The notes under the pieces were generated by a model, which was given only the letters and a program-made list of their open reading frames with translations, searched no databases and was not told where the DNA came from. Positions 17,486 to 26,400 of a stretch of 64,000 bases of DNA are shown in pieces. The stretch is from Ancylobacter sp. TS-1 (GTDB lineage: Bacteria; Pseudomonadota; Alphaproteobacteria; Rhizobiales; Xanthobacteraceae). The stretch lies in NCBI RefSeq assembly GCF_009223885.1, contig NZ_CP045144.1, forward strand, positions 2,592,001 through 2,656,000, read 5' to 3'. A program made the translations under genes and the position numbers. Positions within the stretch are counted from its first letter, which is position 1; every line of letters begins with the position of its first letter.

Positions 17486-18736
17486 CTAACCATAGACCTG
17501 CTCCAGAGCAGCAATGGCGGCCGACCCGCCGCGAACGGCCTGGGTGTAATAGCCAAGCGTCACGTTGGGATTTGCATGGCCGGCAATCTGCGCCACCAGA
17601 CCAACCTCGATGCCTTGGGCCTGCAAGGTGGAGATAAACGAGTGCCGTGCCGAATGCGGCGTGACGTAGGGCAGTCCGAGCTTCGCGAAGGCCGGCACCC
17701 AGTAGCGAACGCGGTAGTTCTGGTAGAGCATCGCCCCACCACCGCCGAGACGAGGCAGCGGCCATGGCTGGAGCCTGCCGGGGCCGGGGAATACGCGGTG
17801 CAGTTCGTGGCCGAGCCGCGGGCAACGAAGGCGCCAAGCCAGCAGCATCTCGCGGAGCACGGCGCTCATGGGAATGTCCCGCGTGCCCGCCTCGGTCTTC
17901 GTCATCTCCGTGAGGCTGCCATCGCGCTCCTGAACGCGGCGGATCCTGATGATGTTCTTGTCGAAGTCGACCTCAGACCACAGCAGGCCCAACTGCTCGG
18001 ACGGCCGAGTTCCAGCGAGGAAGGGGAAGGCGTAGAAGATCCCGCACTCGGAGTCCTCCCGCGCCGCGGCGATCAGGGTACGGATATCGTCTGAGGTGAG
18101 GATTGCCTTCTTGGCCTTATGACGCTGTCGGCCAAGCCCGGTCGGCATCGACGGCGCACGGACACGGAAGTCTTCTTCGGCGAGCGCCAGCGCGGATTGC
18201 AGGTGCGACTTCGCCCGGTTCGCTGTGTACTGTCCGCACTGCTCGACGACGCTGCGATGCCAGGTACGAATCATCGCCGTGGTCAGCTTATCGAGCCGCA
18301 CCTCGCCCAGCATCGGCAGGAAGCGCGCGTTCTTCGGCTTCAAGCCGCGCTCGGTGAAGTCATGGCGTTCCAGACGGGTACCGACCAGAAGCGGGCCGCG
18401 GATCGCCTTCGAGACGACGCGATAGCCGTCGAGGGTTGAGCGCTTCACCTTACCCTCCTTATCGGAGAGCCAGTGGTCCAGCGCCACGGCGACGGTGGGC
18501 ACGTTCCGCTCGTCGACGTAGGCCCCGGCCGCTGCCTTCGTCACCAACTCGCGGAGCTTCGCCTCGGCGTCCTTCTTCCGAGAGAAGAACAGCTGCCGGC
18601 GGTCGCGCGAATTCGGGTCGCGGAAGTTGAGCACCCAACGCTCCTGCACGACGACCTCGCCGGAGGTCAAGGTGCGGCGCCGGGTGCGCTGCGTAAGTGA
18701 AACTGACAAGTCCATTGAAGTATCCGAGAAAGCCAA
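17486..18736 (-). CDS. Tyrosine recombinase / phage-type integrase
   Basis: A 416-residue site-specific integrase. The catalytic residues are visible: Arg244 (AGTRPSEQ), His361 and Arg364 (HSARHSF), His387 (GHANP) and the nucleophile Tyr396 or Tyr397 (LGYYTQAV). The N-terminal part is a SAM-like core-binding domain (TVAVALDHWLSDK...). The second Met at 18715 is an alternative start. It is the only recombinase in the island and is presumed to move it, yet it lies about 9-10 kb from either attachment repeat, which is unusual because integrase genes normally abut one end. Confidence 0.93.
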   Translation of the reverse strand: MAFSDTSMDLSVSLTQRTRRRTLTSGEVVVQERWVLNFRDPNSRDRRQLFFSRKKDAEAKLRELVTKAAAGAYVDERNVPTVAVALDHWLSDKEGKVKRSTLDGYRVVSKAIRGPLLVGTRLERHDFTERGLKPKNARFLPMLGEVRLDKLTTAMIRTWHRSVVEQCGQYTANRAKSHLQSALALAEEDFRVRAPSMPTGLGRQRHKAKKAILTSDDIRTLIAAAREDSECGIFYAFPFLAGTRPSEQLGLLWSEVDFDKNIIRIRRVQERDGSLTEMTKTEAGTRDIPMSAVLREMLLAWRLRCPRLGHELHRVFPGPGRLQPWPLPRLGGGGAMLYQNYRVRYWVPAFAKLGLPYVTPHSARHSFISTLQAQGIEVGLVAQIAGHANPNVTLGYYTQAVRGGSAAIAALEQVYG

Positions 18737-18947
18737 TTCCTAGCAAAACGGAAACACGCCGAAGTAACCGGCACAATTAATCGTCAAGATGCCCCCCAAA
18801 AGCGCTGGAAGACACCCGGTTTGTAACCAGTCTTGTAACCAAGAAATGCAGCCTACTTCAAAGCCGCGTCGCGACGGGTCTCGCGCCAATTCCGAATCCG
18901 CGGCCACCGAGGTTGAAATCGCCCTGCGGAGGTCTCGCGTGTGCCGA
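18737..18947. other. Integrase upstream region
   Basis: About 210 bases between the integrase start and the first iteron array. It contains a short repeated word (TTGTAACCA) in 18820-18842 and no credible gene. The integrase promoter should lie here. Confidence 0.4.
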
Positions 18948-18974
18948 GTGCAGGTGGTGTAGCAGGTGTAGGCG
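18948..18974 (+). repeat. Iteron array A1 (3 x 9 bp)
   Basis: Three contiguous 9-bp units on the plus strand: GTGCAGGTG, GTGTAGCAG and GTGTAGGCG. It faces array A2 (19054-19080) across a 79-bp spacer. The units follow the same consensus (GTGNMGGYR, loosely) as the arrays at 22170-22237. They are interpreted as binding sites for the island's replication initiator. Confidence 0.75.
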
Positions 18975-19053
18975 GCCGGCAGCCGCGCGTGGTGGCGCCG
19001 GTAGGGAGGGGGTACTTCTCCTCTCCCTGGGCGGGCCGGTGACGACGACGAAG

Positions 19054-19080
19054 CGCCGTCACCGCCTACACTGCCTACAC
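19054..19080 (-). repeat. Iteron array A2 (3 x 9 bp, inverted)
   Basis: On the minus strand the units read GTGTAGGCA, GTGTAGGCG and GTGACGGCG without gaps. The array is inverted with respect to A1 and overlaps the last codons of the prim-pol gene, whose TAG stop lies at 19075-19077. The spacer between A1 and A2 could hold the initiation site. Confidence 0.75.
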
Positions 19081-21273
19081 GCCACCGTCGTTCGAAGGCG
19101 TGGCTTCGATACGGATGAGCTGCCCTTGCCGTGTGCGCGGCAGGAACTCGACTCCAATTCCCACCTTAGCCAGGGCCGGCCGCAGCCGCTTCAGATGTCT
19201 GGACAGTTGGGAAGGCGTCCTCGGCAGGTTCCGCGTCTCCACGAAGTCGAAACGGTCGAAGAGGTCTCCCACCGAGCCGTTGAACGGGCCCTTCTTGAGG
19301 ACCGCACGCAGCTTCGTGACGATGGGGTCGTCGTTGACGCTCTCGACGACGAAGGCGTCTTGCGCATCGCGGATCGCCTGGACGAGCCCGCCGGGAGGAA
19401 CGCCAACCGCTTCCTCTGCAGCCCTAATCCAGCGCGCGGCGTCAGCCATGCGCAGGGTTGTCGGCGGCTCGACGGCGTCGTAGTTGCGCATGGCGCTCGC
19501 CGCCGCCTCGTAAAGTGCCCCGAGCAGGCCCGGCAAAAGCCGGTCGAACTCCCGCCAGATCTCCTCCTCGGTCCGCCGCGTCCCTTCGGGAAGCGGCGGC
19601 AGGCGGATCGGGATCGAGCGGTCCATCAGGTCCGGTCGGGTAACGAACCCGCCGATACCGTTGATGATGAGGGGCCTGCAGAAGCTGAGCACGCTCAGCT
19701 CCCCGTCAGTGTAGAGACGCCGGACGGCCAAGCCGCCGCCCGTCGCCAGAGTGCAGAGGGCGTCGGACATGTCCGCCTTGACTCCCGACGCGTTGTCGAA
19801 GTTCAGGACGGCGAACTCCTTCGCCTGGATCATCAGGTCGTGGTCCTTCTCCGGGAGCCGCATGCGTACCGCCCTGTTCGGGTCGAGTATCCGCTTGATG
19901 ACCTCAGCCAGCAGGCTTTTGCCGGAGGACTGTTCACCCTCGACCAGGAGGATGAAGAACGGCCCCCCGGGCCGCAGCGCGTTCAGAAGGAAGGCGACGA
20001 TGAGAAGGAAGTTCTCCTCGTCGAGCCGGAGGAAGGTCTGCAAGTCGCGCAGGCGGCCGCCTCGAACCGGCTCCGGCAACTCGCCGAAGCCGTCTCCGCG
20101 CACGAAGCGGAAGCTGGCGGCGCTTGTCACTGCCCAGCCGTCGCGCGTGATCTGCACCACGCGTCCGTCCCTGCGCCCCAAGTCTACTTCGATGCCGCGA
20201 ACGTCGCCCGCCGTCCGGGTGTGCACCCGGTAGACCGTGTCGCCGTGCAGTGCCACAGCTTCAAGCGTCGCCATGGCCTCTCGCAGCGGCCCGAAACCGA
20301 TCGGCTTGCTGAGGGCGTGGTAGGCCCGACTCCGAAGCTTCACCCCGAGCGCATGGGACGGCACCCGCAGTGTCAGGCCCTCGGCTGTAGCGAATGCATT
20401 GCCTTGGCCATCATGGAACAGCTCCGCGCCGTCCCGCAACAGCTTCACAAGCGCGGCCGTCAGACTTTCGCCGTCGGGCTGTTCGGCGACGTCACCGTTC
20501 TCACGTGCCCAAGTGATCCAGCCGGGGAGTTCCTTGACGGAGTTTCCGTCGTAGTTCTCAGGAAGCAGGCCGAGAATAGTGTCGGAAATCTCCTCGTCGG
20601 TTGCGCCCGCCCTCACCATCGCAAGCACGACCTGAAGGCCGGCGTTGTGGGTTTCGCTTCCTTCCAAAAGTGCGAGCGTGTGCTCGGAGCCGACGAAGGC
20701 TCTCAGGATATTGATCTCGCGCGATGAAATCTTAACCAGGGACCCCAGTTCGATGTCCAAGACCGACACGCCTTCGAACACGTACCGGATGCCAGGTTCC
20801 GGATGGTCGAACGGCGGCATGACAGTCATCTTACCGGCGCTGAGGACGTCGATGTTGCCGATGCCCTCCGCGCCCCGAACCGTCGTCGACTTGAACTTCG
20901 GCTCGCTCGGTGCACGAAGAAAGATCGTCAGGCCCTTCTTGCCGCGCTTGGCAACGAGCAATGCTCGCTGCTCTGTACGGTTGAACCCGAGAAATCCCCG
21001 AACGGCACGGACAAGCCGGTCGTCGTCGATATCCAGCACGACAACCGACGTGCCGTCGCCCACGGGGTGACCCAAAAGCAGTCCCACGCCATGGTCGCTG
21101 AAATTCTTCAGCCACTTGGACTTGGTCGCTTCGGAAGCCGGCGAACTCAAGAAGCCGTCCCAGCCCTTGAGGCTGCGGGCAGGACGCTTCGTCCCAGGCT
21201 CTACGGGTACGATGGGCAGACCCTTGTCCCAGTACTTCGGCGCTTCTGTAGCGAAAATGTCCGCACCCATCAC
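19075..21273 (-). CDS. Bifunctional DNA primase/polymerase-helicase
   Basis: A 732-residue replication protein. The N-terminal 200 residues match the archaeo-eukaryotic prim-pol domain, with the metal-binding DID at Asp81-Asp83 (VVVLDIDDD) and the later strand GNIDVLSAGKMTVMPP. The C-terminal half is a P-loop ATPase with Walker A VEGEQSSGKSLL near residue 450, then NFDNASG and the INGIGGFVTRPDLMDRS arginine-containing segment of DnaB/D5-like helicases of mobile elements. It would prime and unwind the island after excision. It overlaps the excisionase-like gene (ATGA) and is flanked by iteron arrays, so it is likely the initiator for them. Confidence 0.9.
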   Translation of the reverse strand: MMGADIFATEAPKYWDKGLPIVPVEPGTKRPARSLKGWDGFLSSPASEATKSKWLKNFSDHGVGLLLGHPVGDGTSVVVLDIDDDRLVRAVRGFLGFNRTEQRALLVAKRGKKGLTIFLRAPSEPKFKSTTVRGAEGIGNIDVLSAGKMTVMPPFDHPEPGIRYVFEGVSVLDIELGSLVKISSREINILRAFVGSEHTLALLEGSETHNAGLQVVLAMVRAGATDEEISDTILGLLPENYDGNSVKELPGWITWARENGDVAEQPDGESLTAALVKLLRDGAELFHDGQGNAFATAEGLTLRVPSHALGVKLRSRAYHALSKPIGFGPLREAMATLEAVALHGDTVYRVHTRTAGDVRGIEVDLGRRDGRVVQITRDGWAVTSAASFRFVRGDGFGELPEPVRGGRLRDLQTFLRLDEENFLLIVAFLLNALRPGGPFFILLVEGEQSSGKSLLAEVIKRILDPNRAVRMRLPEKDHDLMIQAKEFAVLNFDNASGVKADMSDALCTLATGGGLAVRRLYTDGELSVLSFCRPLIINGIGGFVTRPDLMDRSIPIRLPPLPEGTRRTEEEIWREFDRLLPGLLGALYEAAASAMRNYDAVEPPTTLRMADAARWIRAAEEAVGVPPGGLVQAIRDAQDAFVVESVNDDPIVTKLRAVLKKGPFNGSVGDLFDRFDFVETRNLPRTPSQLSRHLKRLRPALAKVGIGVEFLPRTRQGQLIRIEATPSNDGGV

Positions 21274-21494
21274 AGACCTCCCGTGCGAGAGGCTTCGATG
21301 AACGCCAACACTTCAGACAGAAGCACGAAGCGGCGGGAGTTGAACGGGCTGTAGGTCGGGATCAGCCCGCGTTTAGCGGCGCGGCGGAGCGCCCAGAGGT
21401 GCAGGCCGAGCACGTCGGCAGCTTGCTGCAAGGTGAGCAGCTTCTCAGGAGGGTTGGCTTGGCCGACCGGCGAGGAAGAGGTGATGTAGGCCAT
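21270..21494 (-). CDS. Excisionase-like helix-turn-helix protein
   Basis: A 74-residue DNA-binding protein with an AlpA/MerR-type winged helix: LLTLQQAADVLGLHLWALRRAAKRGLIPTYSPFNSRRFVLLSEVLAFIE. Proteins of this shape act as excisionases or activators in phages and satellites. The ATG at 21494 has AAGGAAAGG upstream and is preferred to an earlier in-frame start. The stop overlaps the prim-pol start, so the two are co-translated. Confidence 0.85.
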   Translation of the reverse strand: MAYITSSSPVGQANPPEKLLTLQQAADVLGLHLWALRRAAKRGLIPTYSPFNSRRFVLLSEVLAFIEASRTGGL

Positions 21495-21561
21495 AGGCCT
21501 TTCCTTTGTTTCGAGGACAAGGCCTTCCAAATTTCACATCCCCGGCCGCGGTGCATCGGAG

Positions 21562-22098
21562 CTATTTCGCGGAATTTTCTCCGTTGACAGCCATCGGCGG
21601 GATCACGGTGAGATCGACCGGAACGCCCGATTCGCTGAGAGCGCGGAGCGCCCGCACGATCGGATCATAAAACTCTTCAAATCCCTCGGCACCGTCGTAG
21701 CTGTATAGCGAGACAAGTTCATCTTTATGGGCGCTAAAGGTGCGCTCAAGATTGCGGATGATCGACTCACGCTGCGCTTTGGTCCGCGTCAGATGATGGT
21801 GTTCAACGACATTTCGCACGATCGACGTCACACTGACGTCCATTCGCTGCTTCCATTGGGTCTCCACCGAATAATCAAACGCGATCCATTCAAGAAGGTC
21901 GTTGTAGGCGGCACTGCGAGGCCCCCGTCGTTTGGCCTTACCAAGAAGCGCGCTCATGACTTCCAGAACGCGAGTCTCGTCGTCCCGGTCATCTGGATTA
22001 GCCGCAACGATCGCCCGGACGACCGTTCGCAACGCCCGCTCATGCCGAGGCGCCAGGAGGTCCGGCCCACTCGCATCACCTGCTGTCTTCGCGCTCAA
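21562..22098 (-). CDS. Hypothetical island protein (178 residues)
   Basis: A 178-residue, mostly helical, soluble protein with no recognised family. Its N-terminal half (LRTVVRAIVAANPDDRDDETRVLEVM) and middle (NVVEHHHLTRTKAQRESIIRNLERTF) are charged and may bind nucleic acid. It is upstream of and in line with the excisionase-like and prim-pol genes and lies inside the iteron-bracketed module, so a role in replication or maintenance is likely. Confidence 0.7.
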   Translation of the reverse strand: MSAKTAGDASGPDLLAPRHERALRTVVRAIVAANPDDRDDETRVLEVMSALLGKAKRRGPRSAAYNDLLEWIAFDYSVETQWKQRMDVSVTSIVRNVVEHHHLTRTKAQRESIIRNLERTFSAHKDELVSLYSYDGAEGFEEFYDPIVRALRALSESGVPVDLTVIPPMAVNGENSAK

Positions 22099-22169
22099 CG
22101 TCGCTGCTCCAAAGGCTCCGCACCTAGGCCCCCTACTACCCTGCGCGCCGCCCGCTGCTGCGTGCTAGG

Positions 22170-22196
22170 CGCCGTCACTGCCTGCACCACCTACAC
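22170..22196 (-). repeat. Iteron array B1 (3 x 9 bp)
   Basis: On the minus strand the contiguous units read GTGTAGGTG, GTGCAGGCA and GTGACGGCG. It is followed after 14 bases by an oppositely oriented array. It lies directly upstream of the 178-residue gene, where it may also serve in autoregulation. Confidence 0.75.
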
Positions 22197-22210
22197 GCTG
22201 CGGCACCGAG

Positions 22211-22237
22211 GTGACGGTAGTGACGGCGGTGTAGGCG
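22211..22237 (+). repeat. Iteron array B2 (3 x 9 bp, inverted)
   Basis: On the plus strand the units read GTGACGGTA, GTGACGGCG and GTGTAGGCG without gaps. B1 and B2 point away from each other, whereas A1 and A2 point towards each other. Together the four arrays bracket the prim-pol module. Confidence 0.75.
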
Positions 22238-22240
22238 CGC

Positions 22241-22707
22241 TAGCCCCGGGCAGCGCGGCGGCCTAGGAGGGGTCCCGTGCGTATCCGCCCCCGCCCTATG
22301 AAAATTTGGATACTGGGTAGCCCGGGGAAGCCAAACGTACTGAGGTACGATGCGTACGGAGACTTGAACCCGACCTCTGTCCTTTCGCCCGAGGCCAGGC
22401 GCTATTGGTAAAAGGCTAATCTGGGCAACGGTACTTCCCGCTATTCGACCTAGCGCCAAAAGCGGGAGTTCGCTGCGACAACGCCGAATGGCCAGTTTGG
22501 GGCCGGGAGCGGACTGGCCGGTTTTGGCTGCCGCTATGCAGATAGCCGCCGTTCTGTAGCCGACCCCATTTCAGCCATTCGAGGCAGGTTCTCGAAGACC
22601 CGAAAGCCGCCATTCGCTACCCTACCGACATCCGCGGCAGCGTGTCCCAATTCCGCCGCTCAGCCTGAACTTGCGATTTCCCCAAAGCAGTCGGTGGCAA
22701 CTCCGTG
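22241..22707. other. Gene-free region with short dispersed motifs
   Basis: About 470 bases without a credible gene. It contains several CGAATGG/GCGGCTTT-like words in both orientations, including the 15-mer AAAGCCGCCATTCGC (22603-22617), which recurs at 27265-27279. A T-arm-like GGGTTCAAGTC is seen on the minus strand near 22350, but no tRNA can be folded. Confidence 0.5.
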
Positions 22708-23148
22708 CTATTTTATCCAGATATCTAGCGGCGCTGCAAACCCCACAACCCGCGAGGCATTTGCGTGGCCAATCGCAATCCCCACGGAGTTTAGTTCGAG
22801 CTGTTTGATAGGCGTCTCCCCCCACTTCCCGAAAAGCTTTCGTATAGCCGGTATTTCAGGTTCTAGTACTGCGTAGAGGTCTTCGCCTCCGGGCACACTT
22901 GCTTCGAACGTGTTCCACACGTTGTCTAAATCAGCAGGAGGGATACCGCTGGCGTCGTATTTTTGGTGGTAGATCTCCCGCGTTAGCGCCTTCGGCTGAA
23001 GCTGGGTCGCGCCTCTGAAGCACGGCATACAGGTACCCAAAATCATACCCTTTGCAGGCTCGCTTGTATGGTCGAGGATGACCTGCTCAGGTAGACCCTT
23101 CAACATTGGCCACGCGGCGGAAGAGGCCGGGTACAACCACGTCACCAA
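22708..23148 (-). CDS. Hypothetical island protein (146 residues)
   Basis: A 146-residue frame with a coherent protein-like composition and a lower GC content than the surroundings. It contains a CxxC pair in GTCMPCFRGATQL and a hydrophobic C-terminal end (VVGFAAPLDIWIK). The first residues (MVTWLYPASSAAW) may not be the true start; MLKGLPEQVILDH is an alternative. No family is recognised, and no partner gene is adjacent. Confidence 0.5.
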   Translation of the reverse strand: MVTWLYPASSAAWPMLKGLPEQVILDHTSEPAKGMILGTCMPCFRGATQLQPKALTREIYHQKYDASGIPPADLDNVWNTFEASVPGGEDLYAVLEPEIPAIRKLFGKWGETPIKQLELNSVGIAIGHANASRVVGFAAPLDIWIK

Positions 23149-23425
23149 CTTCTCGGTCGCGTATCGCCGTCAATTTGGCGAGACACCGGGCGATACCCAG
23201 CGCCGCGCTGCCAGAAGCCGCTGATCCACCGACGCTCCGGGTCGGCAAAACGCATAATTCCCTGAAAAAATCATAGGAACTAAATCTTCCCCATCAGCGC
23301 TTTGCCTTGCATAACCTATCCTGGGGCATCAGCGCACCATCCGGGTGCCCGAGGCGACGGCAACGCGAGGAATGCCGCAGGCGTAAGGCCGCAGGGCAGG
23401 GTGGGACGTGATGCGGGGGGAAATC
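23149..23425. other. Upstream region of the autotransporter gene
   Basis: About 280 bases; no gene is seen. A relatively AT-rich stretch at 23255-23320 (AAAAAATCATAGGAAC, TTGCATAACC) could hold the autotransporter promoter. The last bases GGGGGGA form its ribosome-binding site. Confidence 0.4.
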
Positions 23426-26400
23426 ATGCGGCCGGCTCTGACGCGAGCGAAAGTGCGGCGCCGAAGGGTGCTGGCCGGCGTTTCCATCCTGGCCTTGATT
23501 CTCGCCGCGGGGACCGCCGACGCGGACAGCCTGCTGATCGGAGCCGGCGGAAACGGCGGGGCCGAAACTTCAAGCGTAAGCGGCGGCGGCGGCGGCGGGG
23601 GCATTGGCGGCGGAGGCGGTGGTGTCGGCGCGCAGTATGGTGGCGGCGGCGGTGGTGTCGGCGGCGGTGGCGGAGCCGTAGTGAGCATACAGGGCGGGGA
23701 CGGTGGAAGCGGGGCATCCGGCGGCGCCGGAGGGACAAGGGTGGGGATTTCTGGCGGCGACGGCGGCGTCGGCGGCGGCGGCGGCGGCCTCGATGGACCG
23801 GGCGGCGGAGCCATCGGTGGTGCCGGCGGCACAGGTCCCTTCGGGGACGCCGGGGGAATCGCCGGTGCCGACCCCATAACCGGATCTGGAGAGAATGGCG
23901 CCGGGCAAGGCGGGGGTGGGGGCAGCCTTTATGGTGGCGGCGGCTCGGCAAGCGTCAACAACGTTGGAGGCGGCGGTGGAGGCGGGGGCCGAGTGGTCGA
24001 TCTGTCCGGGGGCGACATTTCGGGCAAGGCGCCCGGCCTCGGCGCGGTCGGTGCGACCGAAGGCATGATCACCTCGGGCCGGACCTACGACTTCGTCGGC
24101 GTCGGCGGTGGTGGTGGCGGTGGCGGCTACGATACTTCTGCCACGGCGGGCTCAAGCGGTCTTCTAACGGTGGACGGCGCCGCGTTGACCGTGGACAGGT
24201 CGATCCTGGTGGGCGGCGCCGGCGGCGGCGCCGGCGGCTTCAGAAACGGTGGCGCCGGCGGAAACGGTACGCTCGCCATCATCAACGGTGGCGCGCTTAC
24301 GGTCTCGGAAACGCTTCTGATCGGCGGCAGCGCCGGCGGTGGCGGGCGCAACGGGAGCGCCATCGGCGGCAACGGCGGTGTCGGCGAGGTCTCGGTCGAT
24401 GCCACCTCGTCCATCGTCATCGCAGACGGCGGCAGCCTCGTCATCGGCGGTGCGGATGGTCAGGACGGAATAACAACGGCCGGCGGCACGGGAGGCGCCG
24501 GCACGCTCAATCTCGGCGGTTCACTGACGTTGGGGAGCGGCACGACCTTTACGATCAATGCCGGCAGCAGTTTCAATCTTGGGAACGACGTCGCGGGAGG
24601 CGCCAGCGCCGGCGCGATCTCGGGCCTGTCCAGCCTGACCAATGACGGCGTCATCAATTTCAACCAGTCGGATAGCTCCTACACCTTCGCCGCCGATATC
24701 AGCGGCACCGGTCGCGTCGTTCAGGCCGGAGGTGGCGTCACCATCCTTTCAGGCCTTAACACCTATAGCGGCGGCACGGCGGTCACTGGCGGTCTCATCA
24801 ATTTCAGCAACGTGAGCAACCTTGGCACCGGATCCATCACCCTCGATGGCGGGGGCCTCCAATGGGCCACAGGTAACACCGCCGACATCTCCGGCAAGCT
24901 CGCCGCGATCGGTTCCGACGGCGCCGTGTTCGACACCAATGGCAACGACGTCTCATTGGGAAGCAACCTGGCGGGTATCGGCGGGCTGACCAAGCAGGGC
25001 ATCGGCACACTGACCCTCTCCGGCGCCAATACCTATAGCGGCACCACGACGGTCTCAGTCGGCACGCTGGTGGCTTCGGGCGGTTCGGCCATCGGCGATT
25101 CCAGCGCTGTCACGGTGGCGAGCGGCGCCACCCTGACGGTGAACGCGGAGGAGACCATCGGCTCGCTGGCCGGCGCGGGCTCGGTGATGCTGGCCGCTTC
25201 CAGCGGGCTGACCGCCGGCGGCGATGACAGCTCCACGACATTCTCCGGGACCATCGCGGGCGCCGGCGGCCTGACCAAGACCGGCGACGGCCTGTTGATC
25301 CTCACCGGGACAAACACGTTCACCGGCGTGACGACCATCTCGGCCGGCACGCTGCAGATCGGCGATGGCGGCACGACCGGCTCCCTCGCCGGCGATGTGG
25401 TGAACAATGCGAGCCTGGTTTTCGACCGGTCCGACACATACGCCTTCACCGATGCGATTACCGGCAGCGGCGCGGTGACGTTCACCGGCGGCGGCACGGT
25501 GCTGTTCTCCGCGTCCTATACCGGGGCGGTGACGGTGGACGACAGCACCGTGCAACTGGCGTCGGGGTCGAGCAACCTGTCGGCCTTCACCCTCAATGAT
25601 GGTGGCGTGCTCGGCGGCACGGCGGCGATCGGCGGTCTCACGGTCAATGCCGGGGGCCTTGTCGGGCCGGGCTATTCGCCGGGCACGCTGACCGTGAACG
25701 GTCCGGTGGCCTTCAATGCGGGCTCGGTCTACCAGGTGGAGGTGAACGCGGAAGGCGAGCACGACCTGATCCTCGCCACCGGGGCGGTGACGCTGTCCTC
25801 GGACGCGAGCGTCGAGGTGCTGGCGAGCCCGGGGCGCTATCCCTCGACGAGCCAGATCGCCATCCTGTCCACGACCGGCACGGTGACCGGCACCTTCGGG
25901 TCGGTCACGTCGGACTTCGCCTTTCTGGACCCGGAACTGACCTATGACATGCAGAACGTGTTCCTGACGCTGGTCTATAACGGGTTCACCTTCACCGACT
26001 ATGCCCATACGCCGAACGAGGCGAGCGTGGCCGTCGCGGCGCAGGCGCTGGGCACGGGGAACGCCGTCTTCGAGGCGATCTTCGCCCTGCCTGAAGGAGC
26101 GGTGGCGCCGGCTCTCGACCAGCTCTCGGGCGAGATCCATGCCTCGGCGCTGACGGTGATCCAGCAGCAGTCGATCTATCTGCGCGACGCTGTCGGCAGC
26201 CGGCTGCGCCAGTCGCTCATCGCCCCGTCCGCCGGGGCGCTGTCCTACGCCGCCAAGGCGGCGGGCCCGGCCACGGCCCAGCTGTCCCAGGGCTTCGCCC
26301 CGACGCTCTGGGCGGAAGGCTTCGGCGGCTGGGGCGAGACCTCGGGCAACGGCAACGCGGCTTCCATCAGCACCACGGTCGGCGGCGTTTTCGGCGGCAT

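Noticed and set aside
18913..20727. 604-codon plus-strand frame opposite the prim-pol gene
   Set aside because: No recognisable protein features, highly charged composition, and the opposite strand encodes a prim-pol/helicase with clear motifs.
22340..22420. Possible tRNA or tRNA fragment on the minus strand (GGGTTCAAGTC T-arm-like text)
   Set aside because: The bases on either side of the T-loop do not pair (several mismatches), no acceptor or anticodon arm can be closed, and there is no CCA end. It could be a relic but cannot be supported.
23580..23800. Repeats considered as CRISPR or tandem minisatellite
   Set aside because: The repetition is short GGCGGC-type codon redundancy encoding polyglycine, without fixed-length repeats and spacers.
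23302..24645. 447-codon Arg-rich frame overlapping the autotransporter start
   Set aside because: It arises from reading the glycine-codon repeats (GGC/GGT) out of frame, giving Arg/Trp runs; no real protein features.
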